A stretch of DNA of 64,000 nt from Tetracladium setigerum (Eukaryota; Ascomycota; Leotiomycetes; Helotiales), in the NCBI GenBank assembly GCA_031472005.1, contig PZJY01000004.1, positions 2,268,556 to 2,332,555 of the forward strand, read 5' to 3'. Positions 50,225 to 61,848 of the stretch are shown piece by piece. The stretch's first letter is position 1. Each line of letters begins with the position of its first letter. A program made the translations under genes and the position numbers. The notes under the pieces were generated by a model. It was not told where the DNA came from, ran no database searches, and was given only the letters and a program-made list of their open reading frames with translations.

Positions 50225-51091
50225 CTAAGGTTTGATCTCTGCCCCCTTCCAATCCCAACACTTCCCCTCCCCTCGATCCCCAACACCCCCACAACCTTCA
50301 ACATCTTCTCCACGGCATCCTCAACTCCAAACAGCTGTCCCTCCCTCACGCTCCCCAAAACTCCCTGCTCAACCCCGTCTTCACCGTCCCAGGATGATAC
50401 GCCATCGCCATCGCATTCGCACCACTTCTCGTCTTCAGGTACAAATCCAACGTCTTCGTAATACTATACACTCCCGCCTTACTAGCGCGATAGCTATACC
50501 AGCCGCCGAGCGAATTATCTGACGTTGAACCGACGCGCGCAGCCATATTGAGCCAGACGGCGTGAGGTGGGATGAGTGTGTCTGAAGATGAGTCCGCTGG
50601 GGAGATAGAGAGTTTAGAGGATTTCTTGGGGAGGAAAGGTGTAAAGTGTTTGGTGAGGAGGAGGGGACCGATGGTGTTCACGGCGAAGGTGGAGAGGATT
50701 TGAGAGAGGTCGAGTTGGGAGGGGGATTTTTCAGGGTGCAGAATACCAGGGAGGGAGAAGGCGAGGTGGAGGTGATGGAATGAAGGTGGGTAAAGAGATT
50801 CTGCTTTGGAAGCTGCTTTGGAGATGGAGTTTTCGTCTGTTGAATTGTTAGTTCATGAGGCATGTTTTTGTGATAACCAATTGAGGGAAACCAACCAGTG
50901 ACATCTACTTCCAAAACAGTGAGCCGTTTCGGATCAACATCATTTTTCAAATCTCGAAGAATGTTTCGTCTCACTCCTTCGGTATCGTGACGAGCTGTTG
51001 CTACAACAGGGAGTGAGGTTGTCTCAAGGAGTCGACGAGTGAGGTGAAATCCAATTCCTCTGCTTGCCGGACAAACTAATGACCACGCCAT
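50225..51091 (-). CDS. Short-chain dehydrogenase/reductase, C-factor-like (two apparent frameshifts)
   Basis: NAD(P)-dependent SDR of about 269 residues; substrate unknown. Exons are 51091-50896 and 50836-50225; the intron joins LEVDVT|DENSISKAASK. The nucleotide loop is CPASRGIGFHLTRRLL. The catalytic residues sit in NMAARVGS and YSYRASKAG (YxxxK). The visible frame stops at 50346 after SREFWGA, but the following sequence in the next frame continues the family: SVREGQLFGVEDAVEKMLKV, then GIEGRG. A second shift is needed to reach the conserved C-terminus KCWDWKGAEIKP and the stop at 50225. Both shifts need one extra base, at the four-base runs 50351-50354 and 50264-50267 (C on +, G in the gene). 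The corrected length is divisible by three. Confidence 0.85.
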
Positions 51092-51607
51092 TGTGAACTG
51101 AATCCGACGCTCTCCTGTTGAGTTATGTTGTTTTTGCGAATTGATTCATACCGGAGGAATATTGCTATTTGAGACCTGAGAACGTGAGAACGTCTATGAC
51201 AGCATCAAAAGGAATGTGGATCCGTCCCCGTCCTTAGCTTCGGGTAGCTGCATATGATATTAGCCTTTGGGTTCTTGGGAGAGCCAAATGGACTGACTAG
51301 TGATAAAATGGTTAGCGGATATTTTGCATATCCCTACTGAGTAAGCATTTACTGTTTTCGTGAGATGGAAGTTGGAGTTGTGTTTAGAGATTGCTGCTTT
51401 CATAGTACGGAGACTGGACTTACTAGTCTTCCGAATTCAGCCCTTTAGGTTCAAGAATGCACTGCAAGGTCCTCTCAGAAAAAGTAATGTAGGACTTTGC
51501 TAGGTTTATTAGACGGTCTTATTACTAGGAAGTCTATCCCCAAACGCATTCTCTATACGCAACTTCGCTCGCCAACTAAAAGACTACAGATATTATCACA
51601 AGGAAGA
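51092..51607. other. Intergenic region, SDR 5' flank and CHS5 3' flank
   Basis: About 516 bp between two genes on the same strand, AT-rich, with no further coding signal. It should contain the SDR promoter; no motif was recognised. Confidence 0.45.
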
Positions 51608-52843
51608 TCATAGCGCCACATCTGTGAAGCTTGCACTTCCAGGAGTACGACTGCCAGATCCACCCTCATCCGCAACCTCCAGCTTCTTCTGACTGTCCTT
51701 TTCTTCATCCTTTTCGGTTGCCTCAGATTCATCGTCAGACTCTGCAGCCGCAGCAGGTCGGACAGGTAGCTTTTGTTGGTCACGATCCTCAACCCGAACC
51801 TTCTGCTCTTCCTGTACTGCTGTCTTCTCCTCTTCCTCTTCCTCCTCTTCCTCATCACTGCTTTCCTCCTTCTTTGGTTGATCCTTCGCTGGTGGGGTAG
51901 GAGGTAGTTCGGATTTCGATCCATTCGGTGGTGTCTCAACAGGCGAAGTCGGTAGTGGTGGCGATTCCTTCTTCGGTTCAGGCGCAGGAGGCTGACTTGC
52001 CATCTCGGCCACCTGGCGTTGTCGTGGATCAGCATCGAGATAGTATTGCCTAACACCCACGATTCTTCCACCTCTTTCACAACCCTCAACCCATTCCGGT
52101 CGAACCACAGGGATATTCATCTCTACTGCCTTCTCCCAATCAATGCCCCTGCCCTCAGTTGTAACGAAGTGTGTAGTATCAATTCTAACGTGATCCACCA
52201 ACTTGGCTCCAATCCGCTCAACAGCTTTCGCGAGACTCTCTTTCAATTGAGCAGGGAGGTAACCAGGAGTGACCGTAATACCACTCAGGTCCGTCATCTT
52301 ATGTGTCTTCACCACCACCTTCTCACTACTCAAGGTGCCCGCCGTAGTCCTCAACACCAAATGAAACGTGTACTCAGTATCAACCGCCAATCCACTGATC
52401 TTTGTGCTATGCATTGCCCCAGGTCTGGGAATCGTGCCTGCCTTCTGCCCATTTCGGAAGAGCGAGAGCGAGAGCACATCCGCCGTCGCATTCTCAATTG
52501 GATCCCACTCCAGAACCACCGATGTTTGTGTCGCGTTTCGGCATCGTAGGACAGGGGCTTTGGGTTCGGCCTCTCCAAAGGAGCTGTAGATGGAGTCTTG
52601 CAAGGCGAGGAAGGCGGCTTGTGATTTTTGCTCAGAAACAAAGTTGCGAGCGACAGTGATGTCAACTATGCTGCCCGAGGAGATGTTAGGTGGGAGCAGA
52701 ATAGAGGGGAATTCGATCTGTTCAATTCGTTAGGCTGGACTCCTTTCCTTTGCACTGAAAGGGGGGCTTACCAGTCGTTTGTCTTGGGTCAACAGAACTG
52801 CGACGCCTGCATCGACTTTGCCGACTGTCAAGGAGATCAGCAT
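51608..52843 (-). CDS. CHS5: Chs5, exomer scaffold for chitin synthase export
   Basis: Core scaffold of the exomer coat at the trans-Golgi, needed in yeast for export of chitin synthase Chs3 and for cell fusion (Cfr1 in fission yeast). Exons are 52843-52772 (24 codons, MLISLTVGKVDAGVAVLLTQ..) and 52717-51608; the intron has GTAAGC and CCTAACG..AACAG. The protein is 393 residues. After the short N-terminal dimerisation segment comes a fibronectin type III domain (APVLRCRNATQTSVVLEW..) and then a BRCT domain (TDLSGITVTPGYL .. PEWVEGC), the diagnostic FN3-BRCT pair. The C-terminal third is Pro/Glu-rich and disordered with a poly-Glu run. It is shorter than the yeast protein, mainly in this tail. 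The first exon is easily missed because of its size. Confidence 0.93.
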
Positions 52844-53072
52844 CTTGGAGTTTCTAGTGTGAGTCTTTGTGGGTTGTTGTGAAATGGAGTTTGCGACAAC
52901 GAAGCTGGCCGAAATCAATGTGATGGGATCTCTTGGCTGATGACGCTGTTTGATTGGCCAAAGGGGCAGATATACTGTTAGGACAAAAGGCGCGTTCAGG
53001 GCCAGCAACAAGTTGATAGATTTATGTTTAGGACGAGTCTCATCCTTACTCCGAACGAGTAGAGTAGTAGTA

Positions 53073-53629
53073 TCATAGTTTATTTGATTTATATCCCGTT
53101 TTTCCTACATATAGTTTTGACTTTGGTTTTACAGTCCCTCCTTCACAATAAGGCTCCATTCCCTGCTTGTGAATAATCCCTGCGACAACAGCATCCGTTT
53201 CTCTCAACAGTTCCTCGATGCTAACCTTGATTGAAGCTTCTTCTGGCAAAATCTGCAAGGACCCATACAAAGGTTTTAGAGCTCCAGAAGTATCAATCGG
53301 CGTCCCATCTGCTGCCCACCCCCCTTTCTCAAAGACTCCACGAATGCATTCCTCACCCTCCGTGCTGTCCAGCTCCTGACGGTCTTGTGAGACTGTACAT
53401 TCTTGTTCGCGATGGTTGACCACCAGAGAGGATCTGTTCGCGTCTCCCATCGCTTCTGAGCTGGGGGCCATCGAGGGTTCAGAGGTGTTTGCAAGCTCCA
53501 CGCGGTTTGGGTGTAGACTTTCGCATTTCGATATTTGGCTTTGATGGCAACACTCTTTGGAATATGAAGTGGGAAGAGTGACGTATATCCGAGAATAATT
53601 GGATTGACGATTTGAGATGATTTACTCAT
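53073..53629 (-). CDS. Small uncharacterised protein (one apparent frameshift)
   Basis: I do not recognise a named family. The N-terminal frame (from ATG 53629, MSKSSQIVNPIILGYTSLF..) contains WPPAQKRWETRTDPLWWST and SWTARRVRNAFVESLRKGG, which has the look of conserved protein. It then runs out of frame. The overlapping frame continues with WAADGTPIDTSGALKPLYGS and ends KSNKL at 53073. The two join if one base is added to the six-base run at 53319-53324 (C on +, G in the gene), giving 185 residues. Alternatively translation could start at 53501 in the second frame (MELANTSEPSM..), but that N-terminus is low-complexity. No signal peptide, membrane segment or catalytic motif is clear. It is divergent from eIF1A. 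Confidence 0.65.
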
Positions 53630-54129
53630 TTTGAGTTGCGCGGCGAGAAGGAGTGAATGGCGTTCAAAAGCAGTCGTATTCAGCTGGCATATTGACCCAA
53701 GCTCTAGATGCTGATCCGTAAGGCCCTAGTAGAGCGAATCAGCGCAGGAAGATGGCGAAATTGCAGAACTTGCAGCTGATGAGTGAATCATCCATTTGCG
53801 GTGACGCCGGTGGTGCCTGGATAGGTAGAGCTCTTGGGTAGGTACTAGTATAAATAAAGAAGATTCTCTCTTACAGGTGTAGGTGCATGGACAAGGACAA
53901 GAATCACAAGCACAAGCACAAACTCTTTCCTAGCGCCCGATTTTTTGATTTAGACGAGCCAAGACATTCCGGGACCCCACCAGCGCATTTAAACCGTCTG
54001 TCTCCCTCCTCTATTTATTCCGACTTGCCCCTCCAACCAACTCCCAACCAAACAATCTCACCTACGTCGACGACAAACCAAAACACTACACTACACTCCA
54101 ACTTCTAACTACCACTCACCGTCGTCAAT
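53630..54129. promoter_or_regulatory. Divergent promoter region, small protein gene and eIF1A
   Basis: 500 bp between divergent start codons. The eIF1A side ends in a C/A/T-rich leader (about 54000-54129) typical of strongly expressed genes. CACAAGCACAAGCACAA repeats occur near 53907-53922. Confidence 0.45.
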
Positions 54130-54808
54130 ATGCCTAAGAACAAGGGAAAGGTACGTATGCGCCATGCCTGCTGATCTTCAGCCTCTATTTATCCACCCAC
54201 ATCATCATGAGTTAGGCACTGACACCACCATAAACAGGGCGGCAAGAATAGGCGTCGTGGAAAGAACGAGAACGACAACGAGAAGCGTGAACTTACCTTC
54301 AAGGAAGAAGGCCAAGGTAATTACATCCTCCTCCTCTTCCTTCTCGCCCTCATTCCCCCACCAAAAAAAGTCGAACCAGATTCTAGGCAGTCGTTGTCAG
54401 TCAAACCTTGCTAACATATTCTTCTTCCCCACAGAATATGCGCAAGTCCTCAAGATGCTTGGAAATGGTCGCCTAGAAGCCCTCTGCTTCGACGGCTCCA
54501 AGCGTCTCGCACACATTCGTGGCAAGCTCCGTAAGAAGGTCTGGATCAACCAGGGCGACATCATCCTTCTCTCGCTCCGTGACTACCAAGATGAGAAAGG
54601 CGATGTTATCCTCAAGTACAGCGCCGATGAGGCACGTTCCCTCAAGGCATACGGAGAGTTACCCGAGAGCGCAAAGATCAACGAGACCGATACCTATGGC
54701 CAAGAAGGAGACGGAGACTGCAACTTCGAGTTCGATGAGGATAGGAGCGAGAGTGAGGATGAGGAGGGCGGAAAGACAGGCAAGGATATCGAGATTGATG
54801 ATATCTAA
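54130..54808 (+). CDS. TIF11: Translation initiation factor eIF1A
   Basis: Binds the ribosomal A site in the 43S complex and acts with eIF1 in scanning and start-codon selection. Exons: 54130-54150 (seven codons, MPKNKGK), 54238-54316 and 54435-54808, giving 157 residues as usual. The N-terminal tail is [19 protein letters not shown], basic as expected. The OB fold follows: [39 protein letters not shown] and [19 protein letters not shown]. The acidic C-terminal tail ends DIEIDDI, the conserved DIDDI-type terminus that contacts eIF5B. The very short first exon means gene finders may start it wrongly. Confidence 0.96.
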
Positions 54809-55291
54809 GCGGTTGCTTTTGCGTGGTATGGGAGTCTGGGTTATCGAGGAGTGCCACCATTGTGTGGCGCCCGGCTTTCGTGGGTGGTGATGAGCACGAA
54901 AGAAAGACTGTCTTCTCTCTCAATCTCATGGATACAGTCAGGGCCGAGACTTATTCTGGGACACTCGACAGCATTTTTCTTGAGTCTACGTTTGACTGGC
55001 GGTGGATTGTGGCGGGAGAGACGTCACGGTTCATTGACCAGGACTTCTTCTTACATTGTTTCGTTGAATTGCATATGGGACGGGTTGAGTTTATGGTTCG
55101 CTCCCAATACTCTAGAATTCAGACCATATCAAATAATCAAAGACACGTTGCACTTTATCATTTGAATTCGAATCTCATTTATACCCCACACCTAATGTGT
55201 TACTCTCCCTACTGCCTAAGCGCTCGTCAACGTCAAGATTTGAGTATACGGCCACTAACTAAAAGTCTTCTTGGGAATAAGACCTACACGT
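54809..55291. other. Convergent 3' region, eIF1A and WASP
   Basis: 483 bp between two gene ends. An open frame covers much of it (54823-55551) but extends antisense into the WASP gene and shows no family features, so it is treated as chance. Confidence 0.5.
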
Positions 55292-57404
55292 TCAATCCCA
55301 ACCGTCATTATCACTTGCTTCGTCGTCTAATAATGGTCAGCAGTATTTCGGCAACAAAGATGTTCAGTACTTACCACTTGCGCCAACCTTCTTCTTCCGC
55401 TTTCCTAACTCCCTTTCTAAAGCAGCCTTCAAACTGTTATCTGCGCCATCTGACGTTGACGGGGGCATGCCACTTCCTGCTGGCCCATTATCTGATCCTC
55501 CTGGAAGAGCAGCACTTCTATCCCGAACTTTACTACGATCGACCTTCTTAAGTGAGCCAATACCGCCAGCGTTCTGGATACCAGCCAGTAAGTCTGATCG
55601 ACCACCAGTAGCTTGAGGTAATGCTGGAACTCCCGACTGGTATCCCGAATCGCGATTTGGTGGTGGTGGTGGGGGAGGGGCTGAAGGGCCACCAGAAGAT
55701 GGCATTGGAGGAGGGGGAGGAGGACCACCTCCAAACGAGGGCATGGGAGGTGGGGGAGGAGCACTTGACTGAGGCAGTGGTGGTGGAGGTGGAGCGTTCG
55801 ACTGGGGTAGAGGAGGTGGAGGAGGAGCGTTCGATTGAGGTAGAGGTGGTGGAGGAGGAGCTGGATTTGATTGTGGTAAAGGTGGTGGCGGGGGCGCAAA
55901 GTCTCTTGATGGTGGAGGAGGAATGTGTCTTGCCGGCAATTCTCTCGTGGGAGGTGGAGGTATTGGTCTGGCATTGGAGGGAGGTAATGGAGGGGCGCTT
56001 GAAAATGGAGCTGCAGGCCCCTTTGGTGGGAGTGGTGGCGGAGGCACATTTGAGGGTGCAATTGCATGGGATGATTGAGAATACGTATCTCTGGATGGAG
56101 GAGGTGGAGGGACAGAGCCTCGGCTAGGAGTTGGAGGAGGGACGGGGCTTCTCATGCCCGCACCTACAAATGGAGGAGGAACTCCAAATCTCGAGCCACT
56201 CTCTCCAGGCTCGTAGTCAGAGTCTACAGGATTCTTCGGTGGTCTAGGTGGGGGCGGGGGCCCTGGGTTCGATACAGATCCAGCGTGTGCTCGAGCGGGA
56301 GCTCTGCTATTCGTATTTGCATACTTCCCAGCATCAGCAAGAGGAGGTGGAGCAGCAAATCTAGGAGGGGGTGGTCCTCTCGGAGGAGATGGTTCACGTG
56401 GTGGAGTAGGTTCCCGTGGGATTTGGACCTCCTGTTTTGCAGGTACAGGTCTTCTCGATGGAGGGGGTGCTGGAGGAGCGCCTCTTCCACGGCCCGCAGG
56501 CACATTTTGAGGACTCTCTGCGCGAGGGGCTGCAACAGGCGGTGGTGGAGGAGGCGGGGCCTTGGTTCTTTGGTTCTCAACTCCATTGGAAGGTGCAGGA
56601 GTTGAGGCGTGGGCAGCTTGTTGTTGTCTGATATAGTCTGCAATAAAATCCTGGTTGTCTCGAATGAGGTCATCCGTGATTCCCATTTGTTTCAAGTCAT
56701 CTCCCCAGGTTTCTCTCCAGTTCGGATCAATAGCATCCAGTGCAGCAAATTGAGATTTGGGTTGGGTAAAGCTCCCACCAGAAGCTCTGTGATTGTTACC
56801 AACCTGGACCGGAGGCAGGTAGCCTGGCGATTCGGGAGGTGTAGGCTGTATTGAGGGTGCAGAAGAATGTCTGTGACCACCGAAAAGCCCTCCCAACAGC
56901 CCGTGTCTACGTCCATCTCCTTGCTGACTAGAACCACCGAACGCATTTGCCTTTGTTGCCTTGCTGGCATTCTTCTCCCGGTCGTTCATCTTTTTCATAA
57001 ACTGCTTCGCTTCTTTCTCGTCCATAAATGACAGGCCTGCTAGACATTCCTCGGTTTCGAAAGTATGGAAATAGGTTCGATCTTGATTATATGACCAGGT
57101 GTCGTAAATCTCCTGATCCCATATAACACCTCGTCCAGCGGCCTGTTGGATGTTAGCACTTTCCAGCTTCCCCTCCCCATCGTGGGGCACAAACCGATAC
57201 ATCCACCATCTTCAGCCAATAGGTATTTCCAACCAGATCATTAGCAAGAACAGCAGCTCCCTGAAGGCCGGTATATGTCCACCTATTTCGATTAGGATAC
57301 GCAATGTAAAGCCGGGCTACGGCCACAGCCTGTATCTTGTTCGAGGCCTTGGGAACATGGCGCTTGACGGTTTCCTTGTCTTCTTCAGACAGTATTGAAG
57401 GCAT
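55292..57404 (-). CDS. LAS17: WASP homologue Las17/Bee1, Arp2/3 activator
   Basis: Activates Arp2/3-driven actin branching at endocytic patches. Exons: 57404-57201, 57142-55375 and a 35-nt terminal exon 55326-55292, giving 668 residues. The first intron (GTATCG..TGCTAAC..CAACAG) joins WLKMVD|AAGRGVIWDQEIY inside the WH1 domain (residues about 10-110). The middle is a very long proline-rich region with many PPPPPLPQ repeats for SH3 and profilin binding. A WH2 actin-binding segment follows near GRSDLLAGIQNAGGIGSLKKV. The last intron (GTAAGT..GCTGAC..ATTAG) adds the acidic tail DDEASDNDGWD with its conserved Trp, the Arp2/3-binding A region. Without the small last exon the protein would lack the Arp2/3 contact. 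Confidence 0.94.
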
Positions 57405-58248
57405 ATTGGCGATTCAAAATCAAGTCAAGCCCAATAAGTTTCCAACTCTGTCTTTCCTCCCTTCCGACGAGGTGATATAGTAAAGCCTTTGATGATCGTG
57501 TGCTGAGGTAAGTTCGTGTGCCGGAAATTGGCTCGTTCTTGGTAGCTCAGGTGGTTGGGCGCATTGAGGATTAAGCGTGAAAGAGGAGATGTTTGTCGTC
57601 GAAGTGATGAAGGGACAGAGCAAAGTTGCAAGAGGTAATCGAAGAGCGAACCCTGGTCACATTCGCAATGGTCGGTGGAGGGGGAAGTTGGGGTTGTCTT
57701 TGAATGATGAAGTCCGGGTTGAGCTGAACGACGATGGATGGATGTGCCTGGGAACAGGCAAGGTACGTATTGCCAAGGCCGGCTAAGATTACAGTCAACA
57801 ACGGCGAGAGAAGGCAACAGAACACTTTTAGAAGCAAACCCGACGGCAACACGCGTACAACAAATTCTTTGACAAGAGGAGGCCGATACAAGCCATGTAC
57901 TACTATGAACATACCGGTCGGAAGACCTCTTTTAGCTGACGAATTTGAAATTTATCACTTTATCAATGAGTTTGAAAGTGGATTAGATTTGCCGAGAAGA
58001 TCTTCCAGCCACTTTTACTTTCACAACCACCACGTTTTGGAGCATGAACAGCCATGGTTGGCAACTTGAAAGAAGTACTTGGATTTAGTATAATTATATG
58101 ATACCTCCTAGGCACCCCGTTTGACACCGATATCGAAATCCCAAGCACGCCTATTATTCGCCCATTCATCAGATTTTAGACTTCCTACATATCTTTTAGC
58201 TCTAACGCTCTATCGCCTTTCAACGAGGGCAAGCATACCAGAGAGCCA
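57405..58248. other. Intergenic region upstream of the WASP gene
   Basis: 844 bp holding the WASP promoter and the 3' flank of the small gene at 58249. Several short frames overlap on both strands here; none shows family features or convincing structure. Confidence 0.45.
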
Positions 58249-58557
58249 TTACTTATTCAACTCCTTTGTCCTAGCTTCTCTTTCCGCTTTGGTGCCCTCT
58301 TCCTTGATGTCGAATTCCTTGGGGACAGCTGGGCCTGGGTGGGCTTGGTGATGACGGATCTCGACTGGTTCTCCTTTTCCTCCGGGATGGTTATCGGTCT
58401 TGGAGCTACCATCCTTCATGACACTGGAAGGTAAATCGTATTAGAAGATGGAATGAATGAATGGGGTGCAAGTAGGTGATGGCCGACCAAGGGGGACTTA
58501 CTGCTCAGTTCCAGCTCCAACTGGGTGGTTGTCGGTCTCGTCTGGTCCTGCAGGCAT
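58249..58557 (-). CDS. Small hydrophilic protein with a duplicated TDNHP motif
   Basis: A 76-residue protein from two exons, 58557-58502 and 58423-58249; the intron has GTAAGT and TTCCAG. The family is unknown to me. It starts MPAGPDETDNHPVGAGTEH and continues VMKDGSSKTDNHPGGKGEP, so a TDNHPxG segment is present twice, once on either side of the intron. The rest is charged (KEFDIKEEGTKAEREARTKE) and probably disordered or helical. There is no signal peptide, membrane segment or Cys. The clean splice signals, a stop just after the conserved-looking tail and a plausible ATG support a real gene. It is divergent from XPF across 432 bp. Confidence 0.65.
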
Positions 58558-58989
58558 TTTGAAGGTGTTGATATTTTATTATATGGCTCGACACTGAATT
58601 TTGGGTATTGAAGTTGTGTGTAGAATCTCAATAATCAAGACCTGGTTGTTAAAAGGAGAAGAAAGGAGAACAAGTCTTATCATCTCTTCAATTTATACAC
58701 ACTTTCTTTTGCCATCATTACCCCTCCTACGCTGGAAGTATGACGTCTCCTCCACAGAGCAGCATCGCATGATCTAGACCTCCGATCCCGAACGACATTT
58801 CCTCATTTCATCAGCCTAGCATTCTGTGGGGTAGTACCTACACAAAGCGAGACACAGGTCTGTTGCAGGTGGCGAGCATTTAGGTTGCAAGTTGCCGAAG
58901 GGACGCGGCATTATTGGATCCTCGACGCGTCTCGCCTCGCGGACGTTGATCATGATACTTCTCGCTGCTGCTCTCCAGAACCTCCACAG
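58558..58989. promoter_or_regulatory. Divergent promoter region, small hydrophilic protein and XPF
   Basis: 432 bp between divergent start codons. The side near 58680-58695 has TTTATACACA that could act as a TATA element for the minus-strand gene. No repair-specific motif recognised. Confidence 0.4.
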
Positions 58990-61848
58990 ATGTCTTCCAA
59001 CAGCGAGAGTCAATCACAGCCAGTCAAGCTTTCTCTCCCCTTGGTATAACTATCACATCTCGCGCCACTAGATATAAGCTAACAACAGTACAAGAAATAC
59101 CAGCAAGAGCTGTTTCAAGAGATTCGACAAAAGGATGAGCTGGTGGTCCTCGCCCGTGGTCTCGGTCTCCTGCGACTGGTCACAAATCTTCTCCACTCCT
59201 ACGATGCGGCAGGAAACAACCTCATATTGATTGTTGGAGCAGATGATAGGGAGAATGGATGGATAGGGGAGGCTCTGGCGGAACATGCTGCCATCAGCTT
59301 GTCTCCCAAAGCTCGTGGTCTCAGCGTTGTCAATACCGATGTTATGAGCGTAGGAACACGAGAGAAGATGTATGTGCAGGGTGGCATATTTAGCATCACC
59401 TCAAGAATTCTGGTTGTAGATCTTCTTACACAACTGTTGAAACCCGGTACCATTACTGGAGTATTGGTGCTTCATGCCGAGAAGGTCGTTGCGACGTCTC
59501 TGGAAGCCTTTATTCTTCGCATCTTTAGGCAGAACAACAAGACGGGCTTCCTCAAAGCGTTCTCTGATAGCCCAGAGCCGCTGACCACTGGATTTTCACC
59601 GCTCACAACCATGATGCGAAATTTGTTCCTGCGGAACGTCTCCCTTTGGCCGCGTTTCCAAGTGGGTGTGGCTCAGTCACTGGAAGGCAAGAAGAAGGCG
59701 GAAGTCATTGAATTGGAAGTACCAATGTCTGAATCTATGCGAGATATTCAAAATGGCATCATGGAATGCGTAGAGGTCAGCATTCAGGAACTCAAGAAAA
59801 GCAACACAGGCTTGGAAATGGATGACTGGAACTTGGACAGTGCGCTGCACAAACAGTTTGACATGGTTGTTAGAAGACAACTTGATCCAGTCTGGCATCG
59901 AGTGAGCTGGAAGACGAAACAGATAGTCAATGATTTGACGGTCTTGAGAGGGATGCTTCATACACTTCTGACATATGATGCTGTTTCCTTTAATCGACAC
60001 CTGGACACCATTCTAGCTGCTCATTCTCCTCCGCCAGGTTCTACAAGGCAGAACCAGTCTCCTTGGCTCTTCCTTGATGCTGCCCATACCATCTTTGATA
60101 CTGCCAAGAGAAGAATATACATCCCTAAAGGTGGAACGGAATCTTTAGATGCTCTAAAGCCAGTACTCGAAGAACAACCTAAATGGGCAGTGCTTTCAGA
60201 GGTTCTTGATGAGATTGATCGAGATCTTTACTTTAATCCGGTACTCAGGGATGACTCCAACGGTACCATCTTGATAATGTGTACGGACACATCACAATGT
60301 CGACAACTGAGGGAATATCTTCAGACCATGCATGTGCGACCCGACAAGGAGGAGGTTGATGATGAAGATGGAATTAAAGAGGATGCTGAACCATCAGCAG
60401 CATTCATGATGAGGAGAAAGTTAAGAGACTATCTGAAATGGAAGAAGGACTTTTCCAAAATCAGCGCTGCTCTTTTTGCTGAGAATCAGAAGTCGCTGGA
60501 CGGCGCAACGAACACAAAAAATCCGACGAACAGTAGCTACAGAGGGAGGGGGCCTCCAAACAAGCGGAGAAGAATCAGAGGAGGAGCAAGTGGTAGCTCC
60601 GGACCTACACGAGCAACCAACGGCAGTATTCAAGCAGCTGAAGACAAGCCTTTGGAGGTCGCTGATCTGATGACCGATTTACGACCTACAGAATCAGAAG
60701 CTGCACAGAAAGAAGAAATTATCGCAGACCCCTTGGATGATATGGAAGACTTCTACCAGCTTTACAATATGCAGGACTTGGTGGTCATTCATCCTTACGA
60801 CGGGGATATGGATGAACATGTGCTCGAGGAAATCAAGCCTAGATATATCATCATGTACGAACCAGATACTGCTTTTGTTCGACGTGTCGAGGTATACCGT
60901 TCGTCACACAACGACCGCAATGTGCGTGTCTATTTCCTCTATTATGGAGGTTCAGTTGAAGAGCAACGCTATTTGTCTTCAGTTCGGCGAGAAAAGGATG
61001 CTTTTACCAAGCTTATCAAGGAGAAGTCTTCGATGTCTATTGTGTTGACAACCGACGCTCATGGAGTTGAGGATCCCCAAGAGGCATTTCTTCGAACAAT
61101 CAATACTCGCATCGCAGGCGGTGGCCGTCTTGCAGCAACAGCACAACCACCAAGAGTCGTAGTTGACGTCCGGGAATTCCGATCATCACTACCATCTCTC
61201 CTCCACGCTCGATCCATGGTCATCGTACCCTGTATGCTGACAGTTGGAGATTATGTCCTGTCTCCAAACATCTGTGTAGAGCGAAAATCGATCAAAGATC
61301 TCATCTCTTCATTCAAAGATGGCCGTCTATACAACCAGGCCGAGACAATGCTTCAACACTACCAAAATCCCATGCTCCTCATAGAATTCGACCAAAACAA
61401 ATCCTTCACCCTCGAACCCTTCGCCGATCTCTCTGGTTCATTGTCCTCCACATCCTCCAATACCTCCTCAGACCTGCAATCTAAACTCGTCCTTCTCACT
61501 CTCGCCTTCCCCAAACTCCGCATCATCTGGTCATCGTCCCCATATCAAACAGCCGAGATCTTCGAATCTCTCAAAACTCAAGAGCATGAACCAGATCCCA
61601 TCGCTGCTGTTCGGATTGGGTTGGAAGGGGGGCAGAATGCTGAGGATCAGAGTTTCAATCGTGAGCCGCAGGATATGCTGAGGGTTGTGCCGGGGGTGAC
61701 AGGGAAGAATCTGTCGCATTTGGTGTTGGGCATGGGGAGTTTGAGGGAGGTTGCTAACGCGGAGGAGGAGGAATTGAAGAAGCTTGTAGGGAAGGAAGCG
61801 GGGGCAAAAGTTCATACCTTTTTTAATAAGAGTGTGATTGATGATTAA
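58990..61848 (+). CDS. RAD1: XPF/Rad1 structure-specific endonuclease subunit
   Basis: Catalytic subunit of the XPF-ERCC1 (Rad1-Rad10) nuclease that makes the 5' incision in nucleotide excision repair and also acts in recombination. A short first exon, 58990-59043 (MSSNSESQSQPVKLSLPL), joins 59089-61848 through an intron with CTAACAACAG, giving YQQELFQEIRQKDELVVLARG; total 937 residues. The N-terminal half is the degenerate SF2 helicase-like domain. The ERCC4 nuclease domain contains the signature GDYVLSPNICVERKSIKD near residue 737 (GDxnERKx3D), with VDVREFRSSLP before it. A tandem helix-hairpin-helix region (MLRVVPGVTGKNLSHLV .. LKKLVG) ends the protein. All key residues are present, so the enzyme should be active. 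The size fits the family. Confidence 0.96.

Noticed and set aside
54823..55551. 242-codon open frame overlapping the WASP 3' end
   Set aside because: It runs antisense through the WASP terminal exons and has no protein features.
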